Assembly: GCA_963720805.1 (NCBI GenBank)
Contig: CAVRGT010000013.1
Span: 68,521 to 132,520 of the forward strand
Reading direction: 5' to 3'
Source of the DNA: VRUE01 sp963720805
Lineage (GTDB): Bacteria > Actinomycetota > Thermoleophilia > Solirubrobacterales > 70-9
Length of the DNA stretch: 64,000 bases
The notes below the pieces were generated by a model. The model was not told the origin of the DNA and did no database searches. It saw only the letters and a program-made list of their open reading frames with translations. The position numbers and the translations under genes were made by a program. How positions within the stretch are numbered: position 1 is the stretch's first letter; each line of letters begins with the position of its first letter. This document shows, piece by piece, positions 34,934 through 42,504 of the stretch.

Positions 34934-35537
34934 AGCCACCGTGCTCGGCAAGACGACCAAAGCGGACCTGCCGAAAGAGCTTTTCGCCGAGCCCTTCCAC
35001 CACTCGCTGGTCGACGAGGCGGCCCGCGCCGACCTCGCCTCGCGGCGCCAGGGCTCGGCCTCGACCCTGACCCGCGGCGAGGTCTCGATGACCGGCGCCA
35101 AGGCCTGGCGGCAGAAGGGCACCGGCCGTGCCCGGGTAGGCGCGCTCAGCTCGCCGAGCCGCTTCGGCGGCGGTGTCGCCTTCGGTCCCAAGCCGCGTCA
35201 TTACACGGTCAAGGTCAATCGCAAGGCGCGCCGCAAGGCACTGCGCTCGGCGCTCTCGGTCCACGCCGAGCGCGACAGCATCGCCCTGCTCGATGCCGCC
35301 GGCTTCGACACCCCTTCGACCAAGTCTGCGGCCGAGGCGCTGGCCAAATGGGGCGCCAAGCGCTCGACCCTGATCGTGCTCGCCCCCGAGGAGGGCGGCG
35401 CGGCGAAGAGCTTCCGCAACATCCCCCGGGTCGATGTGGCTGAGGTCAGCGCCGTCGGTGTCGCTGACGTGATCGGCGCCGCCTCGCTGGTCGTCTCCGA
35501 GAAAGCGCTCGAGAAGCTGACGGAGAGGCTGGCCTGA
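34926..35537 (+). CDS. rplD: 50S ribosomal protein L4
   Basis: 203 residues. The tunnel-lining loop is clear (MTGAKAWRQKGTGRARVGAL, then GGGVAFGPKPRHY). L4 can also repress the S10 operon and modulate RNase E in some bacteria. It overlaps rplC (8 nt) and rplW (TGATG). Confidence 0.97.
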   Translation: MAKATVLGKTTKADLPKELFAEPFHHSLVDEAARADLASRRQGSASTLTRGEVSMTGAKAWRQKGTGRARVGALSSPSRFGGGVAFGPKPRHYTVKVNRKARRKALRSALSVHAERDSIALLDAAGFDTPSTKSAAEALAKWGAKRSTLIVLAPEEGGAAKSFRNIPRVDVAEVSAVGVADVIGAASLVVSEKALEKLTERLA

Positions 35538-35830
35538 TGGACGCGCGCACAACGATCATCCGCCCCGTCGTCTCGGAGAAGAGCTACGCCTTGATCGGCG
35601 AGGGCAAGTACACCTTCCGCGTCGACGATCGGGCCCACAAGACCCAGATCGCCCACGCGATCGAGGAGATCTTCGAGGTCAAGGTTGCTGCCGTGCGCAC
35701 CTCCAAGGTGCGGGCCAAGCCGAAGCGTCGCGGCCTGCACCAGGGCAAGACGCGCGGTTGGAAGAAGGCCATCGTCCAGCTCGCTCCCGGTGAACGGATC
35801 GAGCTCTTCGAGGGCGCAGAGACCGCATAG
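35537..35830 (+). CDS. rplW: 50S ribosomal protein L23
   Basis: 97 residues. RPVVSEKSYALIGEGKYTFRVD and the basic RGLHQGKTRGWKKAIVQL near the C-terminus identify L23, which sits at the tunnel exit and docks trigger factor and SRP. Starts in the TGATG overlap with rplD. Confidence 0.96.
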   Translation: MDARTTIIRPVVSEKSYALIGEGKYTFRVDDRAHKTQIAHAIEEIFEVKVAAVRTSKVRAKPKRRGLHQGKTRGWKKAIVQLAPGERIELFEGAETA

Positions 35831-35840
35831 GGAATAGGGA

Positions 35841-36686
35841 ATGCCGAACCGAAAAACAAAACCGACGAGCCCGGGACGCCGCTTCGCGACGTACCCGCTG
35901 CGCGAGCAGCTGACCGAGTCGAGCCCGGAGCGAAAGCTGACCGAGGGCCTGCGCAAGTCCGGTGGCCGCAACGCCAACGGCCGTGTCACCGCCCGCCACC
36001 GCGGCGGCGGGGCCAAGCGCCGCTACCGCCAGATCGACTTCAAGCGCCTCAAGGACGGCGTGCCCGCCAAGGTGGCGAGCATTGAGTACGACCCCAATCG
36101 CAGCTGCTACATCGCCCTTCTGCACTACGCCGACGGCGCCAAGAGCTACATCCTCGCCCCCGCCGCGATCTCGGTCGGCGACGAGGTCCAGTCCGGTCCC
36201 GGCGCCGACATCCGACCCGGCAACGCGCTGGCGCTGGCCGAGATGCCGACCGGCACGCTCGTCCACAACGTCGAGCTGACGGCGGGCCAGGGCGGCAAGC
36301 TGGGTCGCTCGGCCGGCACCTCGATTCAGCTTGCGGCCAAGGAGGGCGACATGGTGACGTTGCGCCTGCCCTCTTCGGAGATGCGCCTGGTCCGGGCCGA
36401 GTGCCGCGCCACGATCGGCGTGCTCTCCAACGCCGAGCACCAGAACGTCACGATCGGCAAGGCGGGACGCAACCGCCACAAGGGCAAGCGCCCGCAGACT
36501 CGCGGCGTGGCGATGAACCCGGTCGACCACCCGCACGGCGGCGGCGAGGCCCACCACACTCCCGGTGGTCACCCGGTTACGCCCTGGGGCAAGCCGACCC
36601 TTGGGTACCGCACCCGTAAGAAGGGCAAGCAGTCCGACCGTTACATCGTGCGCGGCCGTCGCCGCGGAAAGAAGAAGGGTCGCTGA
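35841..36686 (+). CDS. rplB: 50S ribosomal protein L2
   Basis: 281 residues. GRVTARHRGGGAKRRYRQIDF near the N-terminus and the highly conserved NPVDHPHGGGEAHHTPGGHP with the peptidyl-transferase-associated histidine are present, ending in a basic tail. Normal length. 10 nt after rplW and 1 nt before rpsS. Confidence 0.97.
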   Translation: MPNRKTKPTSPGRRFATYPLREQLTESSPERKLTEGLRKSGGRNANGRVTARHRGGGAKRRYRQIDFKRLKDGVPAKVASIEYDPNRSCYIALLHYADGAKSYILAPAAISVGDEVQSGPGADIRPGNALALAEMPTGTLVHNVELTAGQGGKLGRSAGTSIQLAAKEGDMVTLRLPSSEMRLVRAECRATIGVLSNAEHQNVTIGKAGRNRHKGKRPQTRGVAMNPVDHPHGGGEAHHTPGGHPVTPWGKPTLGYRTRKKGKQSDRYIVRGRRRGKKKGR

Positions 36687-36687
36687 G

Positions 36688-36960
36688 ATGGGTAGATCGA
36701 CGAAAAAGGGCCCGTGGGTTGAAGAGGCGCTGATGAAGCGCGTCAACGCAATGAACGAGTCCGGCACCAAGCAGATGCTGAAGACCTGGTCGCGCAGCTC
36801 GACCGTCTTCCCCGACATGGTCGGCCACACGATCGCCGTCCACGACGGACGCAAGCACGTTCCCGTCTTCATCTCCGAGTCGATGGTCGGCCACAAGCTG
36901 GGCGAGTTCGCGCCAACCCGCACCTTCCGCTCCCACTCCGGCACTGGCAAGGGTGATTAG
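36688..36960 (+). CDS. rpsS: 30S ribosomal protein S19
   Basis: 90 residues. MGRSTKKGPWVEEALMKRV and GHKLGEFAPTRTFRSHSG are diagnostic. The start at 36688 follows GGGTCGCTGAG right after rplB; an open extension upstream in this frame is ignored because the family begins at this Met. Confidence 0.97.
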   Translation: MGRSTKKGPWVEEALMKRVNAMNESGTKQMLKTWSRSSTVFPDMVGHTIAVHDGRKHVPVFISESMVGHKLGEFAPTRTFRSHSGTGKGD

Positions 36961-36961
36961 C

Positions 36962-37324
36962 GTGGCCGCGGCAGCAGCCCCAGTCGTCGTTCGTGCCAGC
37001 GCCCGCTACGTGCGGGTGGCGCCGCGCAAGGCGCGCCTGATCGCCGATCAGGTGCGAGGGATGCACATCGAGAAGGCCCGCGCGCTGCTCCAGTTCTCGC
37101 CGCGCGGCGCCGCTGAGGACATCAGCAAGCTGATCGAGTCGGCCGCGGCCAACGCCGAGAACAACCACGACCTTGTCGCCGACGAGATGCTGATCTCAGA
37201 GATCACCGTCGACGAAGGCCCGACGCTGCGCCGGTTCCGGCCGCGCGCACTTGGCCGCGCCTCACGCATCAACAAGCGAACCTGCCACATCGCTGTGGCC
37301 CTGAGCCCGGAAGAAGAGGACTAG
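36962..37324 (+). CDS. rplV: 50S ribosomal protein L22
   Basis: 120 residues from the GTG at 36962, directly after the rpsS stop; a GTG at 36953 overlapping rpsS is also possible. RYVRVAPRKARLIADQVRGM and the tunnel-loop/core LRRFRPRALGRASRINKRTCHIAV are typical, including the hairpin near the macrolide site. Ala-rich N-terminus. Confidence 0.96.
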   Translation: MAAAAAPVVVRASARYVRVAPRKARLIADQVRGMHIEKARALLQFSPRGAAEDISKLIESAAANAENNHDLVADEMLISEITVDEGPTLRRFRPRALGRASRINKRTCHIAVALSPEEED

Positions 37325-37327
37325 AAG

Positions 37328-38179
37328 ATGGGGCAGAAGATCCATCCGGGCGGATTCCGCGTCGGCTACATCCAGGACTGGAAGTCGAACTGGTTCGAGG
37401 AGAAAGACTTCGCCGACGTCCTCAACGAGGACCTCAAAATCCGCGACCACATCGAAAACAAGCTTGCCCACGCCGGCCTCTCGAACATCACGATCGAGCG
37501 CCATGGGGAGATCGCGGTGGACATTCACACCGCACGCCCCGGCATCGTGATCGGCAAGTCGGGCTCAGAAGTGGACGCGCTGCGCAAAGATCTGCACAAG
37601 CTCACCGGCAAACCGGTGAAGGTGAACATTCGCGAGGTCAAGCGCCCCGAGCTCGACGCCAAACTTGTCGCCCAGTCGATCGCCGAGCAGCTGCAGAATC
37701 GCGTTGCCTTCCGGCGGGCGATGAAACGCGCTCTGACTTCGGCGATGCGCTCCGGCGCCAAAGGCGTGAAGGTCCAGGTCTCCGGGCGCCTCGGCGGCGC
37801 CGAGATGGCCCGCACCGAGGGTTACTCCGATGGCCGCGTGCCGCTGCACACGCTGCGCGCCAACATCGACTACGGCTTCTTCGAGGCCCGTACGACGACC
37901 GGCCGCATCGGGGTCAAGTGCTGGATCAACAAGGGCGAGGTGATGCCCGAGGGTTTCCGCGATCAGCTCACCGACGAGGACAGCGGCCCGCCGCAGGGTG
38001 GACAGCGTGGCGGTCGTGGCGGCCCAGGTGGAGATCGCGGCGGCCGCGGCGGCGATCGCGGTGGCCGTCCCGGTGGTGGCCGTGGTGGTCCCGGCGGCGG
38101 TCGTGGCGGCCCCGGCGGGAGTCGTGGCGGCCAGGGCGGCGGCGGGCGCGGCGGCCAGCGTGGCGGGGGTGGTCGCTGA
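37328..38179 (+). CDS. rpsC: 30S ribosomal protein S3 with long RGG-rich tail
   Basis: 283 residues. Residues 1-215 are a normal S3, with KH domain (RPGIVIGKSGSEVDALRKDL) and the C-terminal domain ending IGVKCWINKGEVMPEGF. After that, about 60 residues are nearly pure Gly/Arg (repeats of GGxRGG and RGGPGG), an RGG-box-like RNA-binding tail. The tail reads in frame to the TGA that overlaps the rplP start. S3 sits at the mRNA entry tunnel, so a tail here could touch incoming mRNA; that is inference. Confidence 0.96.
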   Translation: MGQKIHPGGFRVGYIQDWKSNWFEEKDFADVLNEDLKIRDHIENKLAHAGLSNITIERHGEIAVDIHTARPGIVIGKSGSEVDALRKDLHKLTGKPVKVNIREVKRPELDAKLVAQSIAEQLQNRVAFRRAMKRALTSAMRSGAKGVKVQVSGRLGGAEMARTEGYSDGRVPLHTLRANIDYGFFEARTTTGRIGVKCWINKGEVMPEGFRDQLTDEDSGPPQGGQRGGRGGPGGDRGGRGGDRGGRPGGGRGGPGGGRGGPGGSRGGQGGGGRGGQRGGGGR

Positions 38180-38601
38180 TGCTGATGCCGAAGCGGGTCA
38201 AGCACCGCAAGCAGATGCGCGGTCGCATGCGCGGCAACACCAAGGGCGGCAGCACCGTCGCCTTCGGCGAGTACGGGCTCAAGTCGCTCGATCGCGGTTG
38301 GATCACCAACCGCCAGATCGAGGCCGCCCGCGTGGCGATGACCCGCAAGATCAAACGTGGCGGCAAGGTCTGGATCAACGTCTTCCCCGACAAGCCCTAC
38401 ACGAAGAAGCCGGCCGAGACCCGCATGGGTTCCGGCAAGGGCAACCCGGAGGGCTGGGTCGCCGTAATCAAGCCGGGCAAGGTGATGTTCGAGCTGGCCG
38501 GCGTGCCTGAGGATCTCGCTCGCGAGGCCCTGCGCCTGGCCGGACACAAGCTTCCGGTCAGGACCAAGTTCGTCAGGCGCGAGGGGGCTGACGCACAGTG
38601 A
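38179..38601 (+). CDS. rplP: 50S ribosomal protein L16
   Basis: 140 residues, starting MLMPKRVKHRKQMRGRMRG. The conserved Gly-rich ETRMGSGKGNPEGWVAV and REALRLAGHKLPVRTKFV are intact. It shapes the tRNA-binding side of the 50S subunit. ATGA overlap with rpsC and a 4-nt overlap with rpmC. Confidence 0.97.
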   Translation: MLMPKRVKHRKQMRGRMRGNTKGGSTVAFGEYGLKSLDRGWITNRQIEAARVAMTRKIKRGGKVWINVFPDKPYTKKPAETRMGSGKGNPEGWVAVIKPGKVMFELAGVPEDLAREALRLAGHKLPVRTKFVRREGADAQ

Positions 38602-38810
38602 AGGCCGCCGAGGTGCACGACCTGAAAGACGACGAGCTGATTGTCAAACTGCTCGACGCCAAGCAGGAGGCGTTCAATCTGCGCTTCCGGCAGGCGACTG
38701 GCGAGCTGGAGAACACCTCCCGCCTGAGTGGCGCCCGGCGAGACATCGCCAAGCTGCTGACAGTTGCCAAGGAGCGGGGCATTGACGTCGAGAAAGAGTT
38801 GAAGAGATGA
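38598..38810 (+). CDS. rpmC: 50S ribosomal protein L29
   Basis: 70 residues, GTG start inside the end of rplP. Two-helix hairpin with the family core LKEAFNLRFRQ-like stretch (KQEAFNLRFRQATGELEN) and DIAKLLTVAKERG. Lies near the tunnel exit. Overlaps rpsQ by 4 nt. Confidence 0.95.
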   Translation: MKAAEVHDLKDDELIVKLLDAKQEAFNLRFRQATGELENTSRLSGARRDIAKLLTVAKERGIDVEKELKR

Positions 38811-39403
38811 GTGACGAGGAGAAAAAAGACGTGACTGACGAGACGCCCAAGGACGAGGGCGCAGAGGCTGCGGGTCCTGTCGCGGCAGAGGACTCCTCGC
38901 CCGAAGAGCCTTCTCCCGCCCCGGCGGCTGAGCAGACGGAGCCTGATCCGGAGGACGATCTTCCTTGGAAGGAGCGGCGTAGGCTGCAACGTTCGAGGGA
39001 GCCGCACAAGGCTGGTCCGACTCTCACGCCTGAGGAAAGGGCTGCTAAGCGGGCTCAAGAGCGCAAGCTCAAGGCTGGGTCGCGGCGGAAAGAACGAGCT
39101 GCGGCAAAAGCCGATAAGACCGGCGGCACCGGCACGCCCGTCGCCGAGAAGGACGCGGTTGCGGCCAAGACCCGGCAGGGGATCGTCGTCTCCAACAAGG
39201 GCGAGAAGTCGATCACGGTACGGATTGACATCGCTCGCCGGCACCCGACTTACGAAAAGGTCGTGCGGCGCTCGCGCACCCTCCACGCCCACGATGAGCG
39301 CAACGAGGCGGGCGAGGGCGACACCGTGCGCATCGTCGAGACTCGGCCACTTTCCAAGACCAAGCGCTGGCGCCTGGTTGAGGTTCTGGAGAAGGCCAAG
39401 TGA
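38807..39403 (+). CDS. rpsQ: 30S ribosomal protein S17 with ~120-residue N-terminal extension
   Basis: 198 residues; normal S17 is about 85. The OB-fold S17 core starts near residue 121 (KTRQGIVVSNKGEKSITV) and ends in TRPLSKTKRWRLVEVLEKAK. The first part is acidic and Pro/Ala/Glu-rich (to ~53), then very basic (WKERRRLQRS to ~100). The extension contains an 18-nt string (38866-38883) shared with the palindromic repeat edge in rpsE. An internal start is possible, but the ATG at 38807 overlaps the rpmC stop in the normal coupled way, favouring the long form. Confidence 0.93.
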   Translation: MSDEEKKDVTDETPKDEGAEAAGPVAAEDSSPEEPSPAPAAEQTEPDPEDDLPWKERRRLQRSREPHKAGPTLTPEERAAKRAQERKLKAGSRRKERAAAKADKTGGTGTPVAEKDAVAAKTRQGIVVSNKGEKSITVRIDIARRHPTYEKVVRRSRTLHAHDERNEAGEGDTVRIVETRPLSKTKRWRLVEVLEKAK

Positions 39404-39771
39404 TCCAGCAGGAGTCAAGACTGAAGGTCGCCGACAACTCCGGCGCCCGCGAGATTCTCTGCATCCGCGTCAAGGGCGGATCGCACCGCCGCTACGCCGG
39501 TGTCGGCGACGTGATCACGGCGACGGTCAAACAGGCGAGCCCGCAGGGCGGCGTGCGCAAAGGCGAGGTCGTCCAGGCCGTCGTCGTGCGCACCAAGAAG
39601 CAGCTCGGTCGCCCCGACGGCACCTACATCTCCTTCGACGAAAACGCCGCGGTGCTGATCGACCCGGCGAGCAACAACCCGCGCGGCACCCGCATCTTCG
39701 GTCCCGTTGCCCGCGAGCTGCGCGATCGCAACTTCATGAAAATCATCTCGCTCGCGCCCGAGGTCCTCTGA
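39400..39771 (+). CDS. rplN: 50S ribosomal protein L14
   Basis: 123 residues from a GTG in the rpsQ end. IQQESRLKVADNSGAREILC and NPRGTRIFGPVARELRD are diagnostic. It contacts 16S helix 14 as an intersubunit bridge. The stop overlaps the rplX start (TGATG). Confidence 0.97.
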   Translation: MIQQESRLKVADNSGAREILCIRVKGGSHRRYAGVGDVITATVKQASPQGGVRKGEVVQAVVVRTKKQLGRPDGTYISFDENAAVLIDPASNNPRGTRIFGPVARELRDRNFMKIISLAPEVL

Positions 39772-40106
39772 TGGCGAAGGGAATGCGAATCCGCAAAGAC
39801 GACCAGGTGGTCGTGATCGGTGGCAAGGACGCCGGCAAGACCGGCCGCGTGGTGCGGACCGAGCCGAAGAGTGACCGCGTCTACGTCGAGCACCTCAACA
39901 TGATCAAGCGCCACGAACGCCCCCGCTCGCAGACGGATCTCAAAAATCCGCAGGCCGGTGGCATCGTCGAAAAGGAGGGGCCGATCCACGTCTCCAATGT
40001 GATGCTGCTCGACCCCAAAGACAACAAACCGACCCGAGTCGGCGTGCGCCGCGACAAAGGCGGCAAGCGCGAGCGCTTCGCCAAGCGCAGTGGGGCGACC
40101 TTCTAA
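39771..40106 (+). CDS. rplX: 50S ribosomal protein L24
   Basis: 111 residues. KOW motif (IRKDDQVVVIGGKDAGKTGRV), then HLNMIKRHERP and GPIHVSNVMLLDP. It is an assembly initiator for the 50S subunit. The ATG at 39771 overlaps the rplN stop, and its TAATG end overlaps rplE. Confidence 0.97.
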   Translation: MAKGMRIRKDDQVVVIGGKDAGKTGRVVRTEPKSDRVYVEHLNMIKRHERPRSQTDLKNPQAGGIVEKEGPIHVSNVMLLDPKDNKPTRVGVRRDKGGKRERFAKRSGATF

Positions 40107-41002
40107 TGGAGTCCGCGACAGTGCAATCCCAGGCCGCTCCGCCGCCGCGCTTGCGCGAGCGCTACGAGCAGGAGATCTTGCCGGCGTTGATCGAGAAGTT
40201 CGGCTACTCGACCCCGATGCAGGCTCCGCGCCTGCAGAAGATCACGCTCAACATGGGAATGGGCGAGGCGAAGCAGAACGCCAAGATGCTGGAAGCCGCG
40301 CAGGAGCAGCTGGCGACGATCGCCGGCCAGCAGCCGAGCATTCGCCGCGCCCGCAAGTCGATCGCCTCCTTCAAGGTGCGCGAGGGGATGCCGGTTGGCC
40401 TCTCGGTGACGCTGCGTCGGGCCCGCATGTGGGAGTTCCTCGACCGTCTCTGCTCGATCGCCGTGCCCCGAATCCGTGACTTCCGCGGCCTCAATCCGCG
40501 CTCCTTCGACGGTCGCGGCAACTACTCGATGGGCGTCAAGGAGCAGCTGATCTTTCCCGAAATCGATTACGACTCGATCGACGAGGTTCGCGGCCTGGAC
40601 GTGACGATCACGACCAGCGCGGCGACCGACGAAGAGGCCTTCGAGTTGCTGCTCGGGCTGGGCATGCCCTTCGCCAAGGAGGGCCGGCCCGGCAAACCCG
40701 ATGCCGACATCGAGGCCCAGGAAGCCGAGGAAAAAGAGAAGCGCAAAGAGGAAGCTCGCCAGCGCGCCGAGGCTGAGCAAGCTGCCTTGGAGCAGCTCAA
40801 GGAGGAGAACCCCGAGGCTTATGCGAAGCCCGAAGAGCCTGCGCCCGAGGAGTCGTCGCCCGGGGGTGGCGATGCAGGGGGACCGCCCCCGAGGAAGCTT
40901 CAGCTACCGCAGGGGGCGGTGGGTCCCCTGCATCGACAGGACCCGCGGGCGACGACTCCTCGGATGAAAAGGAGAACTCGTAATGGCCAAGACTTCGCTT
41001 AA
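40106..41002 (+). CDS. rplE: 50S ribosomal protein L5 with repeat-bearing C-terminal tail
   Basis: Residues 1-190 are a normal L5 (APRLQKITLNMGMGEAK, SIASFKVREGMPVGLSVTLR, DFRGLNPRSFDGRGNYSMGV, DVTITTSAATDEEAF). A charged tail follows, and at nt 40862-40946 the palindromic repeat. As read the frame ends in a basic stretch overlapping rpsZ by 20 nt. Restoring one G in the run near 40876-40881 gives instead GGTAPEEASATAGGGG, then GDDSSDEKENS, ending with a TAA at 40981-40983 that overlaps the rpsZ ATG, like other genes here. The acidic ending is therefore probably the true one. Confidence 0.93.
   Translation: MESATVQSQAAPPPRLRERYEQEILPALIEKFGYSTPMQAPRLQKITLNMGMGEAKQNAKMLEAAQEQLATIAGQQPSIRRARKSIASFKVREGMPVGLSVTLRRARMWEFLDRLCSIAVPRIRDFRGLNPRSFDGRGNYSMGVKEQLIFPEIDYDSIDEVRGLDVTITTSAATDEEAFELLLGLGMPFAKEGRPGKPDADIEAQEAEEKEKRKEEARQRAEAEQAALEQLKEENPEAYAKPEEPAPEESSPGGGDAGGPPPRKLQLPQGAVGPLHRQDPRATTPRMKRRTRNGQDFA
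40862..40946 (+). repeat. 85-nt palindromic repeat, copy 2 (in rplE tail)
   Basis: Same orientation as copy 1 in rplJ. It differs by scattered substitutions (GCAGGGGG for GTAGGGGG, AAGCTTCAGC for GACGCTTCAGC) but keeps the arm pairing and the end GACAGGACCCGC. When read in the repaired frame it encodes a Gly/Ala/Pro/Thr-rich linker. Confidence 0.85.
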
Positions 41003-41168
41003 GGTGAAGCAGGGACGGAAAGCCAAGTTCAAGTCCCGCGAATACAACCGTTGCCGCCGCTGTGGCCGGCCGCGTGCCTACTACCGCAAGTTCGGCCTCT
41101 GCCGAATCTGCTTGCGGGAGGCAGCGCACGAGGGCCATGTCCCCGGCATGACCAAGTCCAGCTGGTAG
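40983..41168 (+). CDS. rpsZ: 30S ribosomal protein S14, zinc type
   Basis: 61 residues. CRRCGRPRAYYRKFGLCRICLRE supplies the four zinc cysteines of the short S14 type typical of Gram-positives, and it ends in SSW as usual. Located between rplE and rpsH as in the standard spc operon. Confidence 0.97.
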   Translation: MAKTSLKVKQGRKAKFKSREYNRCRRCGRPRAYYRKFGLCRICLREAAHEGHVPGMTKSSW

Positions 41169-41181
41169 AGAGACCGAGAAG

Positions 41182-41577
41182 ATGCTCACCGACCCAATAG
41201 CCGATTACCTGACCCGCATCCGCAACGCGCTTGGCTCCGGCCACGACGAGGTGGAGATTCCCGCCTCGCGGCTGAAGCTGGAGATGTCGCGGATCCTCAA
41301 GGAACAGGGCTACATCGTCGATTTCGGCAAACAGCCTGCCCGCGTCGGTGAGGAGATCAAGATCCGGCTCAAGTACACGGAGGACCGTCGGCCCGTGATC
41401 GCCGGCCTGGAGCGGATCTCGCGCCCCGGCCGCCGTCGCTACGTCGACCACAAGCAGGTCCCGCGCGTCTTCGGTGGCACCGGCACCGCAATCGTCAGCA
41501 CCTCGGTCGGCGTGATGACCGGTCACGAAGCCAAGGCAAAGGGCGTCGGCGGCGAGGTTGTCGCCTACGTTTGGTGA
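41182..41577 (+). CDS. rpsH: 30S ribosomal protein S8
   Basis: 131 residues. DPIADYLTRIRNALGSGHDEV at the start and the 16S helix-21-binding C-terminal STSVGVMTGHEAKAKGVGGE are typical. S8 regulates the spc operon in some bacteria by binding its mRNA. Confidence 0.97.
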   Translation: MLTDPIADYLTRIRNALGSGHDEVEIPASRLKLEMSRILKEQGYIVDFGKQPARVGEEIKIRLKYTEDRRPVIAGLERISRPGRRRYVDHKQVPRVFGGTGTAIVSTSVGVMTGHEAKAKGVGGEVVAYVW

Positions 41578-41588
41578 GTGAGATCTAG

Positions 41589-42125
41589 ATGAGCCGGATA
41601 GGAAGAAAGCCGATCACCGTGCCCGACGCCGTCAGCGTCGAGGTCAGCCCTGGCCACGTCGCGGTCAAGGGGCCGAAGGGCGAGCTCGCCCAGGTGCTCT
41701 CCAGCGAGATGAAGGTCGAGCAGGCCGAGGGCGTGCTGACGGTGGAGCGCCCGACCAATCGCGGCGAGCACCGTGCCCTGCACGGTCTCACCCGCAGCCT
41801 GATCGCCAACATGGTCGAGGGCGTCACCGACGGCTTCGAGAAGCGCCTCGAGATCCAGGGCGTCGGCTACCGCGCCCAGCTCAAGGGGAAGAACCTCGAG
41901 CTGGCGCTGGGCTACTCGCACCCGGTCTCGATCGAAGCTCCCGAGGGCATCGAGTTCGAGGTTCCGCAGCCGACCGAGATCATCGTCCGCGGCATCGACA
42001 AGCAGCTGGTCGGCCAGGTCGCCGCGGACATCCGCAAGCGCCGCCCGCCGGAGCCGTACAAGGGCAAGGGCATCCGCTACCGCGGCGAGCACGTGATGCG
42101 CAAGGTGGGTAAGCGCGTTCCATGA
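41589..42125 (+). CDS. rplF: 50S ribosomal protein L6
   Basis: 178 residues. MSRIGRKPITVPDAVSVEV start and PPEPYKGKGIRYRGEHVMRK signature near the end. Normal length. The stop overlaps the rplR start by 4 nt (ATGA). Confidence 0.97.
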   Translation: MSRIGRKPITVPDAVSVEVSPGHVAVKGPKGELAQVLSSEMKVEQAEGVLTVERPTNRGEHRALHGLTRSLIANMVEGVTDGFEKRLEIQGVGYRAQLKGKNLELALGYSHPVSIEAPEGIEFEVPQPTEIIVRGIDKQLVGQVAADIRKRRPPEPYKGKGIRYRGEHVMRKVGKRVP

Positions 42126-42476
42126 CCGTGCTCACCAAGAGGCAGCGCCGCCTGCGCCGTCGTCGTCGTGTGCGTGCCCGCGATCACGGGCACGGCCGTT
42201 CGTCCCCGCCTGTCGGTCTACCGCTCAAATCGCGGCGTCTTCGCCCAGCTGATCGACGACGGCAAGGGCCACACGGTGGCCGCCGTCAACTGGATCGAGC
42301 CCGAGCTGCGCAAGCTCACCGCCAGTGAGCAGGCCAAGCGGGCGGGAGAGCTGCTGGCCGAGCGGGCAAAGAAAGCCGGCGTGGAGACATGCGTCTTCGA
42401 CCGCGGCGGCTACCAGTACCACGGCCGGGTTCAGGCCCTCGCCGAAGGAGCACGAGAGGGGGGCCTGGTCTTCTAG
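42122..42476 (+). CDS. rplR: 50S ribosomal protein L18 (one frame break)
   Basis: The start MTVLTKRQRRLRRRRRVRA is in one frame and ITGTAVRPRLSVYRSNRGVF to the C-terminus in another. Removing one base at about 42182 joins them into a normal L18 of about 117 residues, with the 5S-rRNA-binding part VYRSNRGVFAQLIDD and the ending YQYHGRVQALAEGAREGGLVF. As read the first frame stops at 42328. L18 is essential, so this is most likely a sequence error. Confidence 0.94.
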
Positions 42477-42504
42477 CGCTAGTTCGCTACCTTGACCGCT
42501 CGCT

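Noticed and set aside
37980..38180. Separate gene in alternative frames of the S3 Gly/Arg tail
   Set aside because: Several long frames exist because of the GGN/CGN repeat; only the S3 frame is continuous with a conserved protein and a coupled stop.
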